Of a stretch of 64,000 bases of DNA, positions 1 to 11,734 are shown piece after piece. The DNA lies in assembly GCA_001600455.1 (NCBI GenBank), contig BCKC01000007.1, positions 859,394-923,393 on the forward strand, given 5' to 3'. This stretch comes from Endocalyx cinctus. Taxonomy: Eukaryota; Ascomycota; Sordariomycetes; Amphisphaeriales; Apiosporaceae. Every line of letters begins with the position of its first letter. The first letter of the stretch is position 1. The notes under the pieces are model-generated. The model saw only the letters and a list, made by a program, of their open reading frames with translations, searched no databases and was not told the origin of the DNA. Both the position numbers and the translations under genes were made by a program.

Positions 1-1262
1 CGACACCTACGCATACTTCTTTTACACGACCGTTTGTTCGTTTGTCCGTTCATTTAATGATACATGATTGCACAACCTCGTGGTTGTTGAGAAGCCTGTC
101 CTACACCAAAATAAATACCCCTCACGTTTCTTCTTCCACCGACAAAACATAATCATTTACCTTTCTTATTTTTTTATTATTATTATTCACATATTCAGGG
201 GTTCGCTGTTAATATTTCGGAGTCTTTGGGGGGTCTTTTTACACTCTTTCGATTATTTTGTCTCAACGACACTGTTCGTTTTGTATGAATCTTCGGATAT
301 ATATACCAACACTCGCCACGAAGCGAGCTTTGATCTTCATACCACCCCTTTCTTTTTCTCTCTCTCTCTTTTTACGGTGAATAACATATTTGCGAACCAT
401 AATCTCTTCGAGAGATTTCGATTGTAGGATAGTCCGTATATGGGATATATGGCGTTCAGAAATGACAATTTCTGTTGTATAAGGTCAAAAAGGGAAAGGG
501 AATAAGGGGCTGACTAGGACAGTCATAAGACTTTCGGAATGGTCTCGGGACCAAATTCGATTCCGAACAAATTACAATGGAAACTGTTTAATGGTGTATA
601 TATAGTTAATCGTTCTTTCGAAGTTTACTAGATAGTTTCTACTGGTCTATACAATACTTCTAAAGTTGTAAACTTTGCCTCTCCTCATGAAGTCTTTTTG
701 TCTTTGATTATGTATAACTACTTAACCTATACTTGCCGACTGCCTATGTACTTTAGTGTAATATCCAATGGGTATAGTTTATGAAATTGAGCGATATATG
801 CTCCGTACGAAGTATTTACTTATCAAATAGTACTATTCCACTAGTCCTCATAGAGAATGTTATCTTAGCTGCTTAGTTAGTAACTGCCTTATCTGACGAT
901 GATTGAATAAACCCCACCCCCCTCTACGTGTAGACTCTTGAAATTAGTAGGCGCAATTAGACTTCATTACCAACTACGTAGATACCTAATTCACTTCCAC
1001 TTTCAGCCATTCACTTCTATAGATTATATCGGGTTTTTGTTTCACCACACTCTCTATAAAAGTTGAAAGAAATCTATTGATCCATTCCTCCCTTCAAGAA
1101 GATTCGCACACGATAAATATTATTTGGTCTCTTCGTTCTACGTTCTACGCATAATCATTGATCTTTGTTGATCTCTCCACCAGCCTATCCTATCCTATCT
1201 GAACCCGACTCAGCTTTAATAAAAAGAAGCCGACCAGCCTTCTCATACAACACACCACAAAG
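1..1262. other. Intergenic, no gene seen
   Basis: AT-rich DNA left of UBC12. A 119-codon open frame from 68 starts at TTG, is rich in Phe/Ile/Tyr of low complexity and resembles no family I know. The last ~100 bases before 1263 contain short CCTAT repeats (around 1186-1200) and probably the UBC12 promoter and leader. Nothing else is supported. Confidence 0.6.
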
Positions 1263-2028
1263 ATGTTGAAAATATGGTCTATGGTTAGTTACAACCTCAA
1301 CCTCGATAGAATCACAATACAGGACAAACGACGTACTGATATAAAGACTTCAACAGAAAAAGGAGCAGCAGAAGGCGGAAAATGCGGATGGTGCCACCGG
1401 GGGTAAGAAGAAGAAGGTCACAGCTGCCCAACTACGAGTCCAGAAAGGTTAGTTTCACTTTTCGCATTGTGCATATGTCTTCCTCCCTTTCCCCTTTATT
1501 CTTTGGTATCGTGTTACTTCATCTTGGTTCTCGACTAGTTTAGTGTCCAGCTGACAAGTCAAAATTTCAATATGCGTAGATCTATCGGAACTGTCATTAG
1601 GCACGACCATGAAGACAATATTTCCCGATCCCGACGATATCCTGAACTTCATACTCGAGATCCAGCCAGACGAGGGTGTATACAACTGTGGAAAGTTTAC
1701 CTTCACATTCAACATGAGCCCTAATTATCCCCACGAACCGCCCAAGGTGCGCTGCCAACAGAAGATCTACCATCCGAATATCGATCTGGAGGGTAAGGTT
1801 TGCCTCAATATCCTGCGCGAAGACTGGAAGCCGGTTCTGAACCTCAACGCGGTCATCGTTGGTCTTCAGTTCCTGTTTCTCGAGCCTAACGCTTCGGATC
1901 CGCTGAATAAGGAGGCGGCGGACGATTTGCGGAATAGCCGAGAAGGGTTCCGCAGAAACGTTCGCAGCGCTATGACGGGTGGCACGATACGGGGAGAGAC
2001 ATACGACCGAGTACTTATCAGAGGCTAG
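1263..2028 (+). CDS. UBC12: NEDD8-conjugating enzyme Ubc12 (E2), 3 exons
   Basis: E2 enzyme that takes NEDD8/Rub1 from the Ula1-Uba3 E1 and transfers it to cullins, activating cullin-RING ligases. Exons 1263-1283, 1357-1447 and 1580-2025 (stop 2026-2028) give 186 aa, the usual family length. The N-terminus MLKIWSM is the family's E1-docking peptide and is encoded by a 21-nt first exon, followed by a Lys-rich linker ending VTAAQLRVQKDL. The UBC fold carries KIYHPNIDLEG and VCLNILREDWKP; the catalytic cysteine is about residue 112. The C-terminal helices contain EPNASDPLNKEAA. The join AAA-G|AT restores DLSEL. An ORF-only reading from 1609 would lose the first 47 residues, including the E1-docking peptide. 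Identity rests on remembered family sequence; exon joins fit frame and splice consensus. Confidence 0.95.
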
Positions 2029-3589
2029 TCTGCTAAGCTACAAAAATCAAAATCAACAACGAGGATAACGTCGTGACAAGGTGGTAATCTTTTGCACCAA
2101 GACCAAGGAAGAAGGCTCATTGCGCATATAAGTTTGATTAGGAGAAGAAGCGATGATACCGTCATATATCCAGGAGCAGCGACTGTATTTAGGTTCATAG
2201 GAGTATCATAGGCTTGGCTTGGCTTTGCAAAAACATTCAGCGAGGCGCAATACTAGAACCGCAAGGGGATGCCTTAATTCAGGATGATTCAATAATTTAT
2301 CGGAAAGAAATCCCGATGCCGAGTTAGTTCGAGAAGGGGGAAACCGAGTAGAGGGGGAAAAAAGAAGAATGACGTGCGTAATAGAATAATATTTTACGCA
2401 AACAAAGTATTGCGCCAATGTTATTTCTTGTGCTATTTCGTACTTTACTCACTCCATAGATAGGTGCTTAGATATACACACATCCATATATACATGCCCG
2501 TTTACATTATTTGAGAATGAGCATACCCGTACATAGTAAAAACCTTGGAACCAAGGATTACACACGCGTGATATCGTAACTTTAAACCGCAGATTACCTG
2601 CCAGCCTACCTATAGGATTCATGGATGTACGTACGTGAATGACTTGAGTATGTACGTACGTGGATGTACCGAAACGTTTGGACAAGGCCCGGCAATAATA
2701 CTTCCACTATGTAAGAACGAAGTCAAAACTCGATAAGCGCTTACATCCTTTTAGCGGTAATTTACGGACGTAAAGTTAATGTACCGTATTGTAATATTTG
2801 GCAATATTTCAACGATCCAAGCCTCATCTCTCGAGAGGACCCCTCATTTTACACCACTTCCCCACAATCGGTACTATACCTATTACCTTTGCAGGGGCCG
2901 CCATAGGTTCATATCCATGGACTGCATATTAACGCCAGGGAGGGTCGTGTCACGCCTAAAGGGTAGAACTGGGCTGGCCTGACTGGTAGGGTATAAATTT
3001 CTTGGACTCACCGCCGCCGACATCGGGACTGAAATATATCACCATGGAGAGAAAAAAAAAATCAAAATCAAAATCAAAATTGGAAAACCGGAAATAGAGC
3101 TGTATATGTATGGTAAGGGACAACGAGAATAATTGGAACCTAGCAGTTTTAAGAACCAAAAAAAAAGGGTTTATTGATCCAGTCACCTTTTATTATATCC
3201 AATACCTAATTGTGTACTACTACGTACGTATACCCTATTTTGTCCAGGGTACCTTAACTTAGTGTAGCTCTTGTCTGCTCCGATCTACAAGAAAATTTTC
3301 TTAACGTTAGCTTAGAAGAATATTATTCTTATTTTTTTTTTTTTTTTTTTTCCACATCGTTATTTGCAATTTAGTCGATGACAACAAAATAACATCGGTT
3401 TTTTAACCTAATAATTTCTCGTCCAAAAAATATCCACTCCTCTCTACTTTGTTTCTCTTTCTTTTTTTTCTTTTCTTTCTTCCTTCCCCCCTCCTCCCTC
3501 CTTCCTAAACCAGTCAGCTTCCTACGCACAAAGTAGTAATTAGTATAGCTCATTTATTTATTTATTTATTTATATTTTTTTTTGCAATA
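2029..3589. other. Intergenic: UBC12 3' side and ILV5 promoter
   Basis: No convincing gene. Short frames on both strands lack family features. Contents: two near-copies of a GTACGTACGTG word (around 2626 and 2652), an AAAATC hexamer run at about 3056-3080, a T20 tract at 3332-3351, a long pyrimidine-rich stretch 3431-3515 and an ATTT tandem repeat 3552-3573 ending ~17 nt before the ILV5 start. The poly-T, CT-rich and ATTT elements probably form the ILV5 promoter and leader. Confidence 0.6.
3332..3351. repeat. T20 homopolymer upstream of ILV5
   Basis: Twenty consecutive T, ~240 bp before the ILV5 start. Poly(dA:dT) tracts of this kind exclude nucleosomes in fungal promoters, so a promoter role is plausible; the sequence alone shows only the tract. 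Confidence 0.6.
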
Positions 3590-5110
3590 ATGGCTTCCAG
3601 AGGTTTCTCTAAGGCTATCCGTAGCCCATTGGCCCGTCAATTGGCCTCCCCCGCCGTTCAGAGACGCGCCTTCGTCGTTGCCTCCAACGTTGCCAGAGCT
3701 ACCGCTGCTGCTCGTCCTGCCGCCGGTGTCGTTCACCAGCAGGTCCGTGGTGTCAAGACCATTGACTTCGCCGGTACCCCCGAGGAGGTCTACGGTAAGT
3801 TTCAATTGGAGTGCCTGGGTCTTGAGTGGCTGTGAAGAGATACAATGGTCGACACAGACATGCTAACTGATATAAATTAATAGAGCGTGCCGACTGGCCC
3901 AAGGAGAAGCTCCTTGTAAGTATTTTATAACCTATTTCCGTAAAGATATGCGCAGGGACGGTGACTAATCCAAGTTGCTATTCATAGGACTACTTCAAGA
4001 ACGATACCCTTGCCCTCATCGGCTACGGCTCCCAGGGTCACGGGCAGGGTCTTAACCTCCGTGACAACGGCCTTAACGTCATCATCGGTGTCCGAAAGAA
4101 CGGTCAGTCGTGGAAGGATGCTCAACAAGATGGTTGGGTTCCGGGAAAGAACCTCTTCGAGGTCGACGAGGCTATCAGCAAGGGTACCATCGTCATGAAC
4201 CTTCTCAGTGATGCCGCCCAGAGCGAGACGTGGCCTGCCATCAAGCCTCAGCTCACCAAGGGCAAGGTAAGAAACCTCGTTTAAGATTCAAAATAAATTC
4301 AAGAAGTAGCTAACAAAACTTGATAGACCCTCTACTTCTCTCACGGTTTCTCGCCTGTCTTCAAGGACGTCACCAACGTTGACGTTCCCAAGGACATTGA
4401 CGTCATCCTCGTCGCCCCCAAGGGATCTGGCCGAACTGTCCGCTCTCTCTTCCGCGAGGGTCGTGGTATCAACTCCTCGTACGCCGTTTTCCAGGATGTC
4501 ACCGGTAAGGCCGAGGAGAAGGCTCAGGCTCTCGGTGTTGCCGTAGGCAGCGGTTACCTCTACAAGACCACCTTCGAGAAGGAGGTTTACTCCGACTTGT
4601 ACGGTGAGCGTGGTTGCTTGATGGGTGGTATTCACGGTATGTTCCTTGCTCAGTACGAGGTTCTCCGAGAGCGCGGCCACAGCCCCAGCGAGGCTTTCAA
4701 CGAGACCGTCGAGGAGGCTACCCAGAGCTTGTACCCCCTCATCGGTGCCAACGGAATGGACTGGATGTACGAGGCTTGCTCCACCACGGCCCGACGTGGC
4801 GCCATAGATTGGACCCCCCGATTCAAGTCTGCCCTCAAGCCCGTCTTCAACCAGCTCTACGACTCGGTCCGTGACGGTACCGAGACCAAGCGTTCCCTCG
4901 AGTACAACAGCCAGAAGGACTACCGTGAGAAGTTCGAGGCCGAGATGGAGGAGATCCGCAACATGGAGATCTGGAAGGCCGGCAAGGCCGTAAGGTAAGA
5001 TAAGATACACATACACACCCTTAAACCGCGTACCTTTTTTCCCCGCTTAGGAACGAAATATACTAATATCATGAACTTACAGAGGCCTCCGACCCGAGAA
5101 CCAGAAGTAG
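3590..5110 (+). CDS. ILV5: Ketol-acid reductoisomerase, mitochondrial, 5 exons
   Basis: Second common step of valine, isoleucine and leucine synthesis: Mg- and NADPH-dependent alkyl migration and reduction of acetolactate or acetohydroxybutyrate in the mitochondrial matrix. Exons 3590-3794, 3884-3915, 3988-4266, 4327-4994 and 5083-5107 (stop 5108-5110) give 403 aa, normal for the fungal class. The N-terminal ~55 residues are Arg/Ala/Ser-rich without acidic residues, a mitochondrial presequence. The Rossmann motif GYGSQG is at ~91-96, the HGF catalytic segment at ~178-180, and the Mg ligands are expected at D262 and E266 (SDLYGERG). Very small exons (32 and 25 nt) make it easy to mis-annotate; the C-terminus LRPENQK comes from the last one. 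A 242-codon antisense frame over exon 4 is a codon-bias shadow. Confidence 0.97.
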
Positions 5111-5894
5111 AGTCATCGAATTTTAAATGATGGAAAGGCTACTTTACTTGGTCGACATATGTATCTATCGGTTTAGGATTACGGTAACCAAAAGCAATAC
5201 CAAAAAAAAATTAGGAGTGGAAAAATTTGTACTTAATCATGAACGATTCCCTCATATATCCTTGGGTCTGGGAAAGATCTTCTTTCAAGACATTCATGGA
5301 CTCGAAATGATTTACTAGAAAAAAAGCGATTTCATTTTTCAAATATATACATAAAAAAAACCTAAAAACTCAGTTCGTTATGTAAATAAGTGATATTTTG
5401 ATTTTCCTGGGCTCAAAGCAATTCGCAATTGATCATTAAATCTGACCTACACGACCGAAGGAGTCAGTCAATATGTAAGAATGCCCGAAAATCGGATCGA
5501 TTAGGTGTGAAAGACAGAGCTGCTTGCCTACATTGGTAGGTGATCTCTCTACACGTTTTATCGCATCCAGATCCGGTACAACCCGATAGCAACATCTTTT
5601 ACGTATCTACATATGTAAATAACCCCATTATCGGTTAATTGTTTTCTTCGCTAGTGGATATATATATATCTAACACAAAATGCAAATAAAGGTAGGAAGG
5701 TTCGAGAAGGGAACACACATCGGAAATTATTCATATCTCCTCTTTTTTTTTCTCTCTCTCTTTCTTACGGGGGAAGGATTCAAAAAAGATATTACCTATA
5801 CTTATAATAAACTCGGCTTGGAAAGAAAGAGGGAAGGGATACTCGAAAAAAAAAAAAAAAAAAAAAAAGAGGGTGTGCAAGGAAGAAGAAGAAA
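5111..5894. other. Intergenic: ILV5 3' side / PLP-enzyme promoter
   Basis: AT-rich, no supported gene. The 81-codon frame at 5680-5925 is low complexity and overlaps the downstream start. The last 60 bases hold purine-rich sequence and an A23 tract (5846-5868) just before the next ATG. Confidence 0.6.
5846..5868 (+). promoter_or_regulatory. A23 tract 26 nt before the PLP-enzyme ATG
   Basis: Twenty-three consecutive A on the coding strand end 26 nt before the ATG at 5895. If transcription starts upstream, the mRNA leader would carry a poly(A) run next to the start codon. Such pre-AUG tracts can bind poly(A)-binding protein and modulate translation in yeast; that role is inferred here. Length may be imprecise because homopolymers are sequencing-error prone. 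Confidence 0.4.
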
Positions 5895-7724
5895 ATGGCA
5901 GATCTATCCACCGCACCGCCGTTAACCCGGGCGTCGGTGATAGCGGCTCGGGAGCTGATCAAGCCGTACGTGCACCACACGCCGGTGCTAACGAACGCGA
6001 CCCTAACCGAGTTAGCCTCCACTCCGAGGCAACCGCAACAACAACATACCGGTACTACTTTTCCTACTACCACTAATACCGGGCAGGAGAATCACGGGAC
6101 GGTCAGGCCGGCGAAACCGAAGATGAGACTCTGGTTCAAATGCGAAAATCTGCAGCGCGTGGGCGCTTTTAAGGCGAGGGGCGCTTTTCACGCGATCGAG
6201 AGGCTGAAGAGGGAACCGGGGTGGATGGCTTCGGGGGGTATGGAGAGGGGGGTTGTTACGCATAGTAGTGGTGAGTTTTCCTTTTTCCTTTTTTTTTTTG
6301 GGTTGTTCCCCTTTCTTGTTCATTCCAGTGGAGGGAAGGAAACTAGTGGTAGGTCGTACTAGATTATATTGTAATACAGGTGCTGGTATGAGGTGAGATT
6401 GTGTCACGAGAAGTCGCGTGGGGTAGAATTCCAAAATAAAGGGGGAGGGAGGTTCATATCGAGGGATTGCATGATAACCCTCAATTCGATGATAAACAAT
6501 CCGTTTATACTATGCGTATACACGCATCTTATATTTTTTTATTCTATCTAGATATATCGCATTCAAAATATCAAATGTTCTACTTTAGAATCTACAAGAC
6601 TTACCCATTTAATTTCTAGGAAACCACGCGCAGGCGCTATCCTTCGCCGCCCGCACAAACGGGATTAAGGCGTACATAGTGATGCCGACCATCTCGACGC
6701 CGGCCAAGATAGCGGCGACGAAAGGGTACGGGGCCGAGGTCATCTTCAGCGGCAGCACGAGCGTCGAGCGGGAAGCCGTCACGGCCAAGGTGATCGAGGA
6801 GACCGGCGCCAGGCTCGTGCCCCCGTACGACCACCCGGACATCGTCCTCGGCCAAGGGACGCTAGGTCTGGAGCTGCAAGAAGACGCGGCCGCGATGATG
6901 GCCGCCTCGGACGACGACCCGGCCGCTTACACGGAGCCGATGAGCGACATACCCGGACGGCAACCCGCTACGAGGCAGCCGAGGGGGGCGTTTGGCTTTA
7001 CCGCTTTCGCCGCCTCCGCCGCCGCTAAAGAAAGATCTGGATCCGGATCGGCCGAAAAGAAACCCAAGTCCGGGTTGGACGTCGTATTAGCCCCTTGCGG
7101 GGGCGGCGGCATGCTCTCGGGCGTGGCCCTCTCGTGCGAGGGGACGGGGATCCGCGTCTACGGTTGCGAACCTTCGTTTCAGGGGGCGGATGACGGGAAA
7201 AGGGGTTACGAGTCCGGAACGAGGGTTGAGACCGTGAAGACTTTGACGATCGCGGATGGACTGCGAACGCCGGTTGGGCAAATTCCGGTGAGTTGATTAT
7301 TTCCCCTCCTTTCTCCTTCTTATGAAATTCGTTCTTTTTTTTGTTGTTGCCATCTCCCAAGATACCAATGTGACTTTGTAATCACCGAAAAAAAAGATAC
7401 AAATTACTAACTTGTCAATTACGTTTTTTATAGTGGGGCATCATCTACGAGAGAAAGCTGGTGAGCGGTTTCTACAGCGTAACCGAGGACGAAATTCGCG
7501 ATGCCCTGCGTCTCGTCCTGGAGCGGTTCAAGATGGTGATCGAACCTAGCTCGGCGGTGCCCGTGGCCGTCGCGTTGTATAACGAAGATTTTAGGCGCAT
7601 GGTCGAACGCGAGGCCGGCGAGGAAGGTTGGGACGTCGGAATCGTGCTCTCAGGAGGAAATGTCAGCTTGGAGGCTTTGAGCAAGCTGTTCGCTCCACCG
7701 GCGGAGACGGCGTCGGCGGCATGA
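5895..7724 (+). CDS. Serine racemase / threonine dehydratase-type PLP enzyme, 3 exons
   Basis: Fold-type II PLP enzyme of the serine racemase, Sry1 (3-hydroxyaspartate dehydratase) and catabolic threonine dehydratase group. Exons 5895-6270, 6620-7287 and 7434-7721 (stop 7722-7724), 444 aa. Visible motifs: Schiff-base lysine about K93 in GAFKARGA, the PLP loop SSGNHAQ across the first splice junction, PPYDHP, the glycine-rich phosphate cup CGGGGMLSG, a TIADG segment and the C-terminal SGGNVS. There is no ACT regulatory domain, so this is not biosynthetic Ilv1. It is about 110 aa longer than typical members because of a Gln/Thr-rich insert (~43-73) and an Asp/Ala/Ser-rich insert between GLELQEDAA and KSGLDVV. 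Intron 1 (349 nt) is long for this genome. Exact substrate cannot be set from sequence. Confidence 0.88.
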
Positions 7725-9241
7725 TGTGATGAGTAGATGGAAAAACTACCGATTCCTTAAGCAGTTGATAACCGAGGTCATTTTCGGTGGCGTATAAGAA
7801 AGTTGGAATTCGATTTTCTTGAAGAAGTTATTTCGAAAGGATTCCTAACTTTGTTAAGATGGACTCGGTGTGAACTACTCCTTTGGTTAGGTATCGCCAT
7901 CGCTCATTGGGAATCAAACAAGTTCCTCCTCAGTAGGTCATACATAGTTGCGAAAAGGGGACAACTCCGACTATTCGGCCCTTTTAAAATACAGAAGAAT
8001 CATGAATGACTACTTTACAAGATTATAAAACTATTACTAAATCCTGGAGAGTCTAGTCATACGGCAGCCAAGATCAGTTTGTTCACATGCACCCCACTGC
8101 CGCCGTGAGTGCCGATCCTGAGGGCATGGCATTAACTGGGCTTGGAACTTGCTGAATATCGCCTAGTAAGTATCGAAAGCCTTCACAACTATGTCACCGA
8201 GCAGGGCAGGCCAAGACCGAATTCGTTCAGCTTACAGTACTGCGTACTATGTAAAGAGAGAAGACCGAATCGTTTTGTGGAAATGGTATGGGGCAGTGTC
8301 AGGGGTGTGCCAGGAAGGTCAAGGTTTTACTCCGCATTCCCCATCAAAACTTCATTGGGATGACGGGGTGAGTGGAGAAGTAGGTACCAGTGCTACACGA
8401 CTTGCATGACATGAATGGATATTGTGACTCCAGTCCTTCATTTCACGTTGTCAAGTAACCCCAACTTTCTTCCCCATTCAGACAAGATATTTTCCAACTG
8501 TCCGTACCCTCTTTCATCGACTTGTAAGTGGGTTAAGTAAACACTATAACAGCAACATATATATGTGCACAACTAAACGCTACTGAACTATCGCACTATT
8601 GCTACCCCAACTTTACGATCCGGATACCTAGTTGGGCTCCCATCGCGGGTCCTTCATTCCCAATTTCCAAAGTGGCACCGAAACGACGGATACTACAATG
8701 GGGTCGCAACCTGCTGTAGTGGGCGAATGCGCCCGACAGGCCTGTGGGGATCGAGGTCACGGCAGATCTAATTTCATGACGCTGAGATCGATCTTGGTAA
8801 CGATCATGATGTCCGTTTTATTTGTAAAAGAATTCTCGGGGCCGGGGTAATAATAAGCTTCTCTCGAATCCGGTAGAATAAATCTTAGGAGAAAATGGAG
8901 CAGACCGGAATCAAAATGGGGACAAGATTACACCGCATATAGGTAGAAAACTCCTCAATCAAAATATTATATATAGATGAGCTATGTCTTCTGTTTCAAA
9001 ATCATCTTCTTCAACCCTCACCAAGCCAGCAAATCAAAGGGAAAGTGAAAAACCCCGCCGCTGCGGAACATTATCAAAGTAGGATCCTCGCCTTGATACC
9101 GAACTTGGACTCAAATCTGGTCCGGGCTTCAGAAAAAAAAAATCAGGAAGAGAAATAAAGATACGTGACTAAGAGCACGTCTTCTCTGAAAATAACAACA
9201 AGAAGTCAAACAGGCTACAACAACCACAAAAGCAAAGCAAA
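7725..9241. other. Intergenic, no gene seen
   Basis: About 1.5 kb between the PLP enzyme and the carboxylesterase. Open frames of 60-73 codons (7803-8009, 8142-8409, 8632-8850) have no motifs, no splice-linked partners and no homology I recognise. A TATA-like TATATATAG lies at about 8967-8975. The rest looks like ordinary promoter and 3' flank. Confidence 0.55.
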
Positions 9242-11341
9242 ATGTTGTTCCCTTCTTCCTCAACTTCCTCGGCCGCGGCCTTACTGCTCCCGTCCCTAGC
9301 GACGCTCGCGTCGGCGGTCTCGGTGCCAAGCCTGACGATCCCGACGACGAGCGGCAAGGCCACGGGCTTCGTGAACGCGACGACGCCTCACGTGCGGCAG
9401 TTCCTGGGTATCCCGTTCGCGGAGAAGCCGCTGGGGGATCTGCGGTTCGCGGCGCCCGTAGCTCTCGTCTCGGACGAGCCGATCAACGCCACCGCTTTAC
9501 CCCCTTCCTGCCTGCAGTCCGTCTTCGGCAGCGACGACGACTCGGGCGCTTTCAGCAGGGGGTTCGCTATCGCGGGTCCCGTCGACGAGGATTGCCTGTA
9601 CCTCAACGTTTACACCCCGACCGGTAATGGCGGCGACGACAAGGCCGGGGATCTGGGAGACGAGGGATTGCCCGTCGTGATTTGGATCTACGGCGGGGCT
9701 TTCCTCATCGGCGGCTCCGACGTCCCGTACCAGATCCCGGATAAGTGGGTGGAGAGGACGAAGGGACATATCGTCGTTACTATGAAGTGAGTTTTTTATA
9801 CGTTCTGAAAAATATATCTCTCTATAGAAAGAAAGAGATAAATAAGGATAGACGGCTAACCATACCCGCCCGCTTTAGCTACCGTGTTAACATGTACGGT
9901 TTCCCTAATGCCCGAGCACAGGAGGCCAATCTTGGTTTCTTGGACCAGAGAATGGTGTAAGTACCTATCATAATCTGCCCATGATAAGAAGTTCCTTTTA
10001 GCTGATGAAAACTGAACAGGGTCGAATGGGTTCGTGACAACATTGCTTCTTTCGGGTGAGTTTTAACATAACTTCTCTTTTTATACTTTAAAATATTCTC
10101 TTCAGCTATACAATAACTAACCCCCTATTTTCTTTTGTCTACAGAGGTAACCCCGACCAAATGATCCTCTGGGGTCAATCTGCCGGCGCCATCTCCGTGG
10201 CCCAGTACGGGTTCGCTTACAACGAAGACCCGATCGTCAAGGGCCTCGTGTCGGACTCGGGCTGGGCCGGCATGGTCACCCTGAGCGACACGAACCACAC
10301 CACCTTCGGCAACGTCGCCTCCGCCGTCGGCTGCGGCGACCTGTCCGCCGACGAGGAGTTGGCCTGCATGCGCGCCGTCGACGTCGCCGATTTCACCGAC
10401 GCCCTGACCACCTACGGCGCCTCCTTCGCGCCCACCACGGATAACATCACCGCCTTCTCCGGTACGGACCAGTTGATCGCCGAGGGGAAGTGGGCTAAGA
10501 TCGTAAGTGATTTTTTTTTTCTCTCTCTTATTTAGCGTTGATCGATAATGGAGATTAATGAAAAAACTTTTTTTATCACAGCCCATGATCACCGGAACCA
10601 ACTTGAACGAAACCGCTTCGTTCGGCGGTGGCCCTATTAGCCAGGATCCCTTTACTTGCCCAATTAAGAACGTTGTAGAGTAAGTTTCTTTTTTTTTTTT
10701 CCTTTAAAATTATCAATTTGAAAGTCCTGAACCTTTAAAGAGGAAGAAGGACAAACAAAAGAAAGGAAGTACTAATGGATGTTTGATTTGGCAGGGAACG
10801 TCAAGCCGCCGGATACACCACTTACCGATACTTGTGCACCGGAAACTTCACCAACATTTCGAAGGATGGTCCGAGCCACAGCGGTATGTCATTACTAAGC
10901 CCCCTTGTCTCCTGAACTGTCAAAGCTGAATAGAATACTAACAATTTCTCTTCGTACCACAGCTGAGCTACCGCTCATTTTCGGCACTCACGAGGAGTAC
11001 GGCACGCCATCGACGGAGTTGGAGATTCAGACCAGCTTAGTCATGCAAGGTAAGACTTTCTCTCGAGTTCTTATTCCCCTCCCCCTGTTTTTACGCGGAA
11101 GAGGAAACTCTATGACTTGTTGTCACATGTTACACCAATAATAAGTTGCTAACGTAATGAAATAGACCTGTGGTACGCTTTCGCCAAGGACCCGAGCAAG
11201 GCGCCGTCGTACCCGTCTGCGGACGGCCCCGTCACCTGGCCGGCTTACGACGTCAACGCCGACACGTTGGCCGTGTTCTCCAAGGACAACATCCCGTTCC
11301 AGGTTATGAGCAGGGAGGTGATTGACCAGTATTGCGAGTAA
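9242..11341 (+). CDS. Secreted type-B carboxylesterase / lipase-like, 8 exons
   Basis: Alpha/beta-hydrolase of the carboxylesterase type B (cholinesterase-like) family, probably extracellular. Exons 9242-9786, 9879-9956, 10020-10055, 10145-10502, 10582-10679, 10795-10883, 10963-11049 and 11166-11338 (stop 11339-11341) give 488 aa. A signal peptide covers ~1-26. Family marks follow in order: FLGIPFAEKPLGDLRF, EDCLYLNVYTP (~116-126), oxyanion-hole GGAF (~151-154), nucleophile elbow GQSAG with Ser ~232, and SHSAELPLIFGTHEEYG near the end with the likely catalytic His. All seven introns are short and every join keeps the frame. It is somewhat shorter than the usual 540-570 aa because of trimmed loops after the nucleophile half. 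Substrate unknown. Confidence 0.9.
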
Positions 11342-11734
11342 AAAAAAATTGTAAAAGCATTTGTTTTTAATAAGCTCACAAGTAATAGTTGAGCCAGGGG
11401 GGGTGGCTCTCTCAGTATTATGGTTAATATGTATTTCAAATGTCTGCTTACGACGAAGCAAGTTGATACAAATAGCTTGATATATTTGTTCTATTTAATG
11501 ATTTTTGGAACCTAATAAAAAAATCTTATTTTTTTTTTAATAACCATAAACGCCTATTTTCCTTCGTACTGGGTGAAGCTTCAAATAAATGTTCCTATCT
11601 CTTGACAAGAAACAGCAGCCCTCTCATCTCTCAATTCCCCNNNNNNNNNNNNNNNNNNNNNNNNNNNNNNNNNNNNNNNNNNNNNCCCCCCCCCTTTTTT
11701 TTTTTTTTTTTATGTTGTTCTACGTGTCTTTCAT
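11342..11734. other. Short intergenic with 45-N assembly gap (11641-11685)
   Basis: Tail-to-tail space between the carboxylesterase and the proline-pathway gene. The N run lies between a C-run and a C/T homopolymer (about 11686-11711), so assembly failed at a simple-sequence tract. True gap length is unknown. No gene is visible. Confidence 0.9.

Noticed and set aside
68..427. 119-codon frame at the left edge
   Set aside because: Begins at TTG and is Phe/Ile/Ser low complexity; likely chance in AT-rich DNA.
4288..5016. 242-codon minus-strand frame antisense to ILV5
   Set aside because: It lies wholly over conserved ILV5 exon 4, is Leu/Val/Gly-rich as expected from codon bias, and has no family features.
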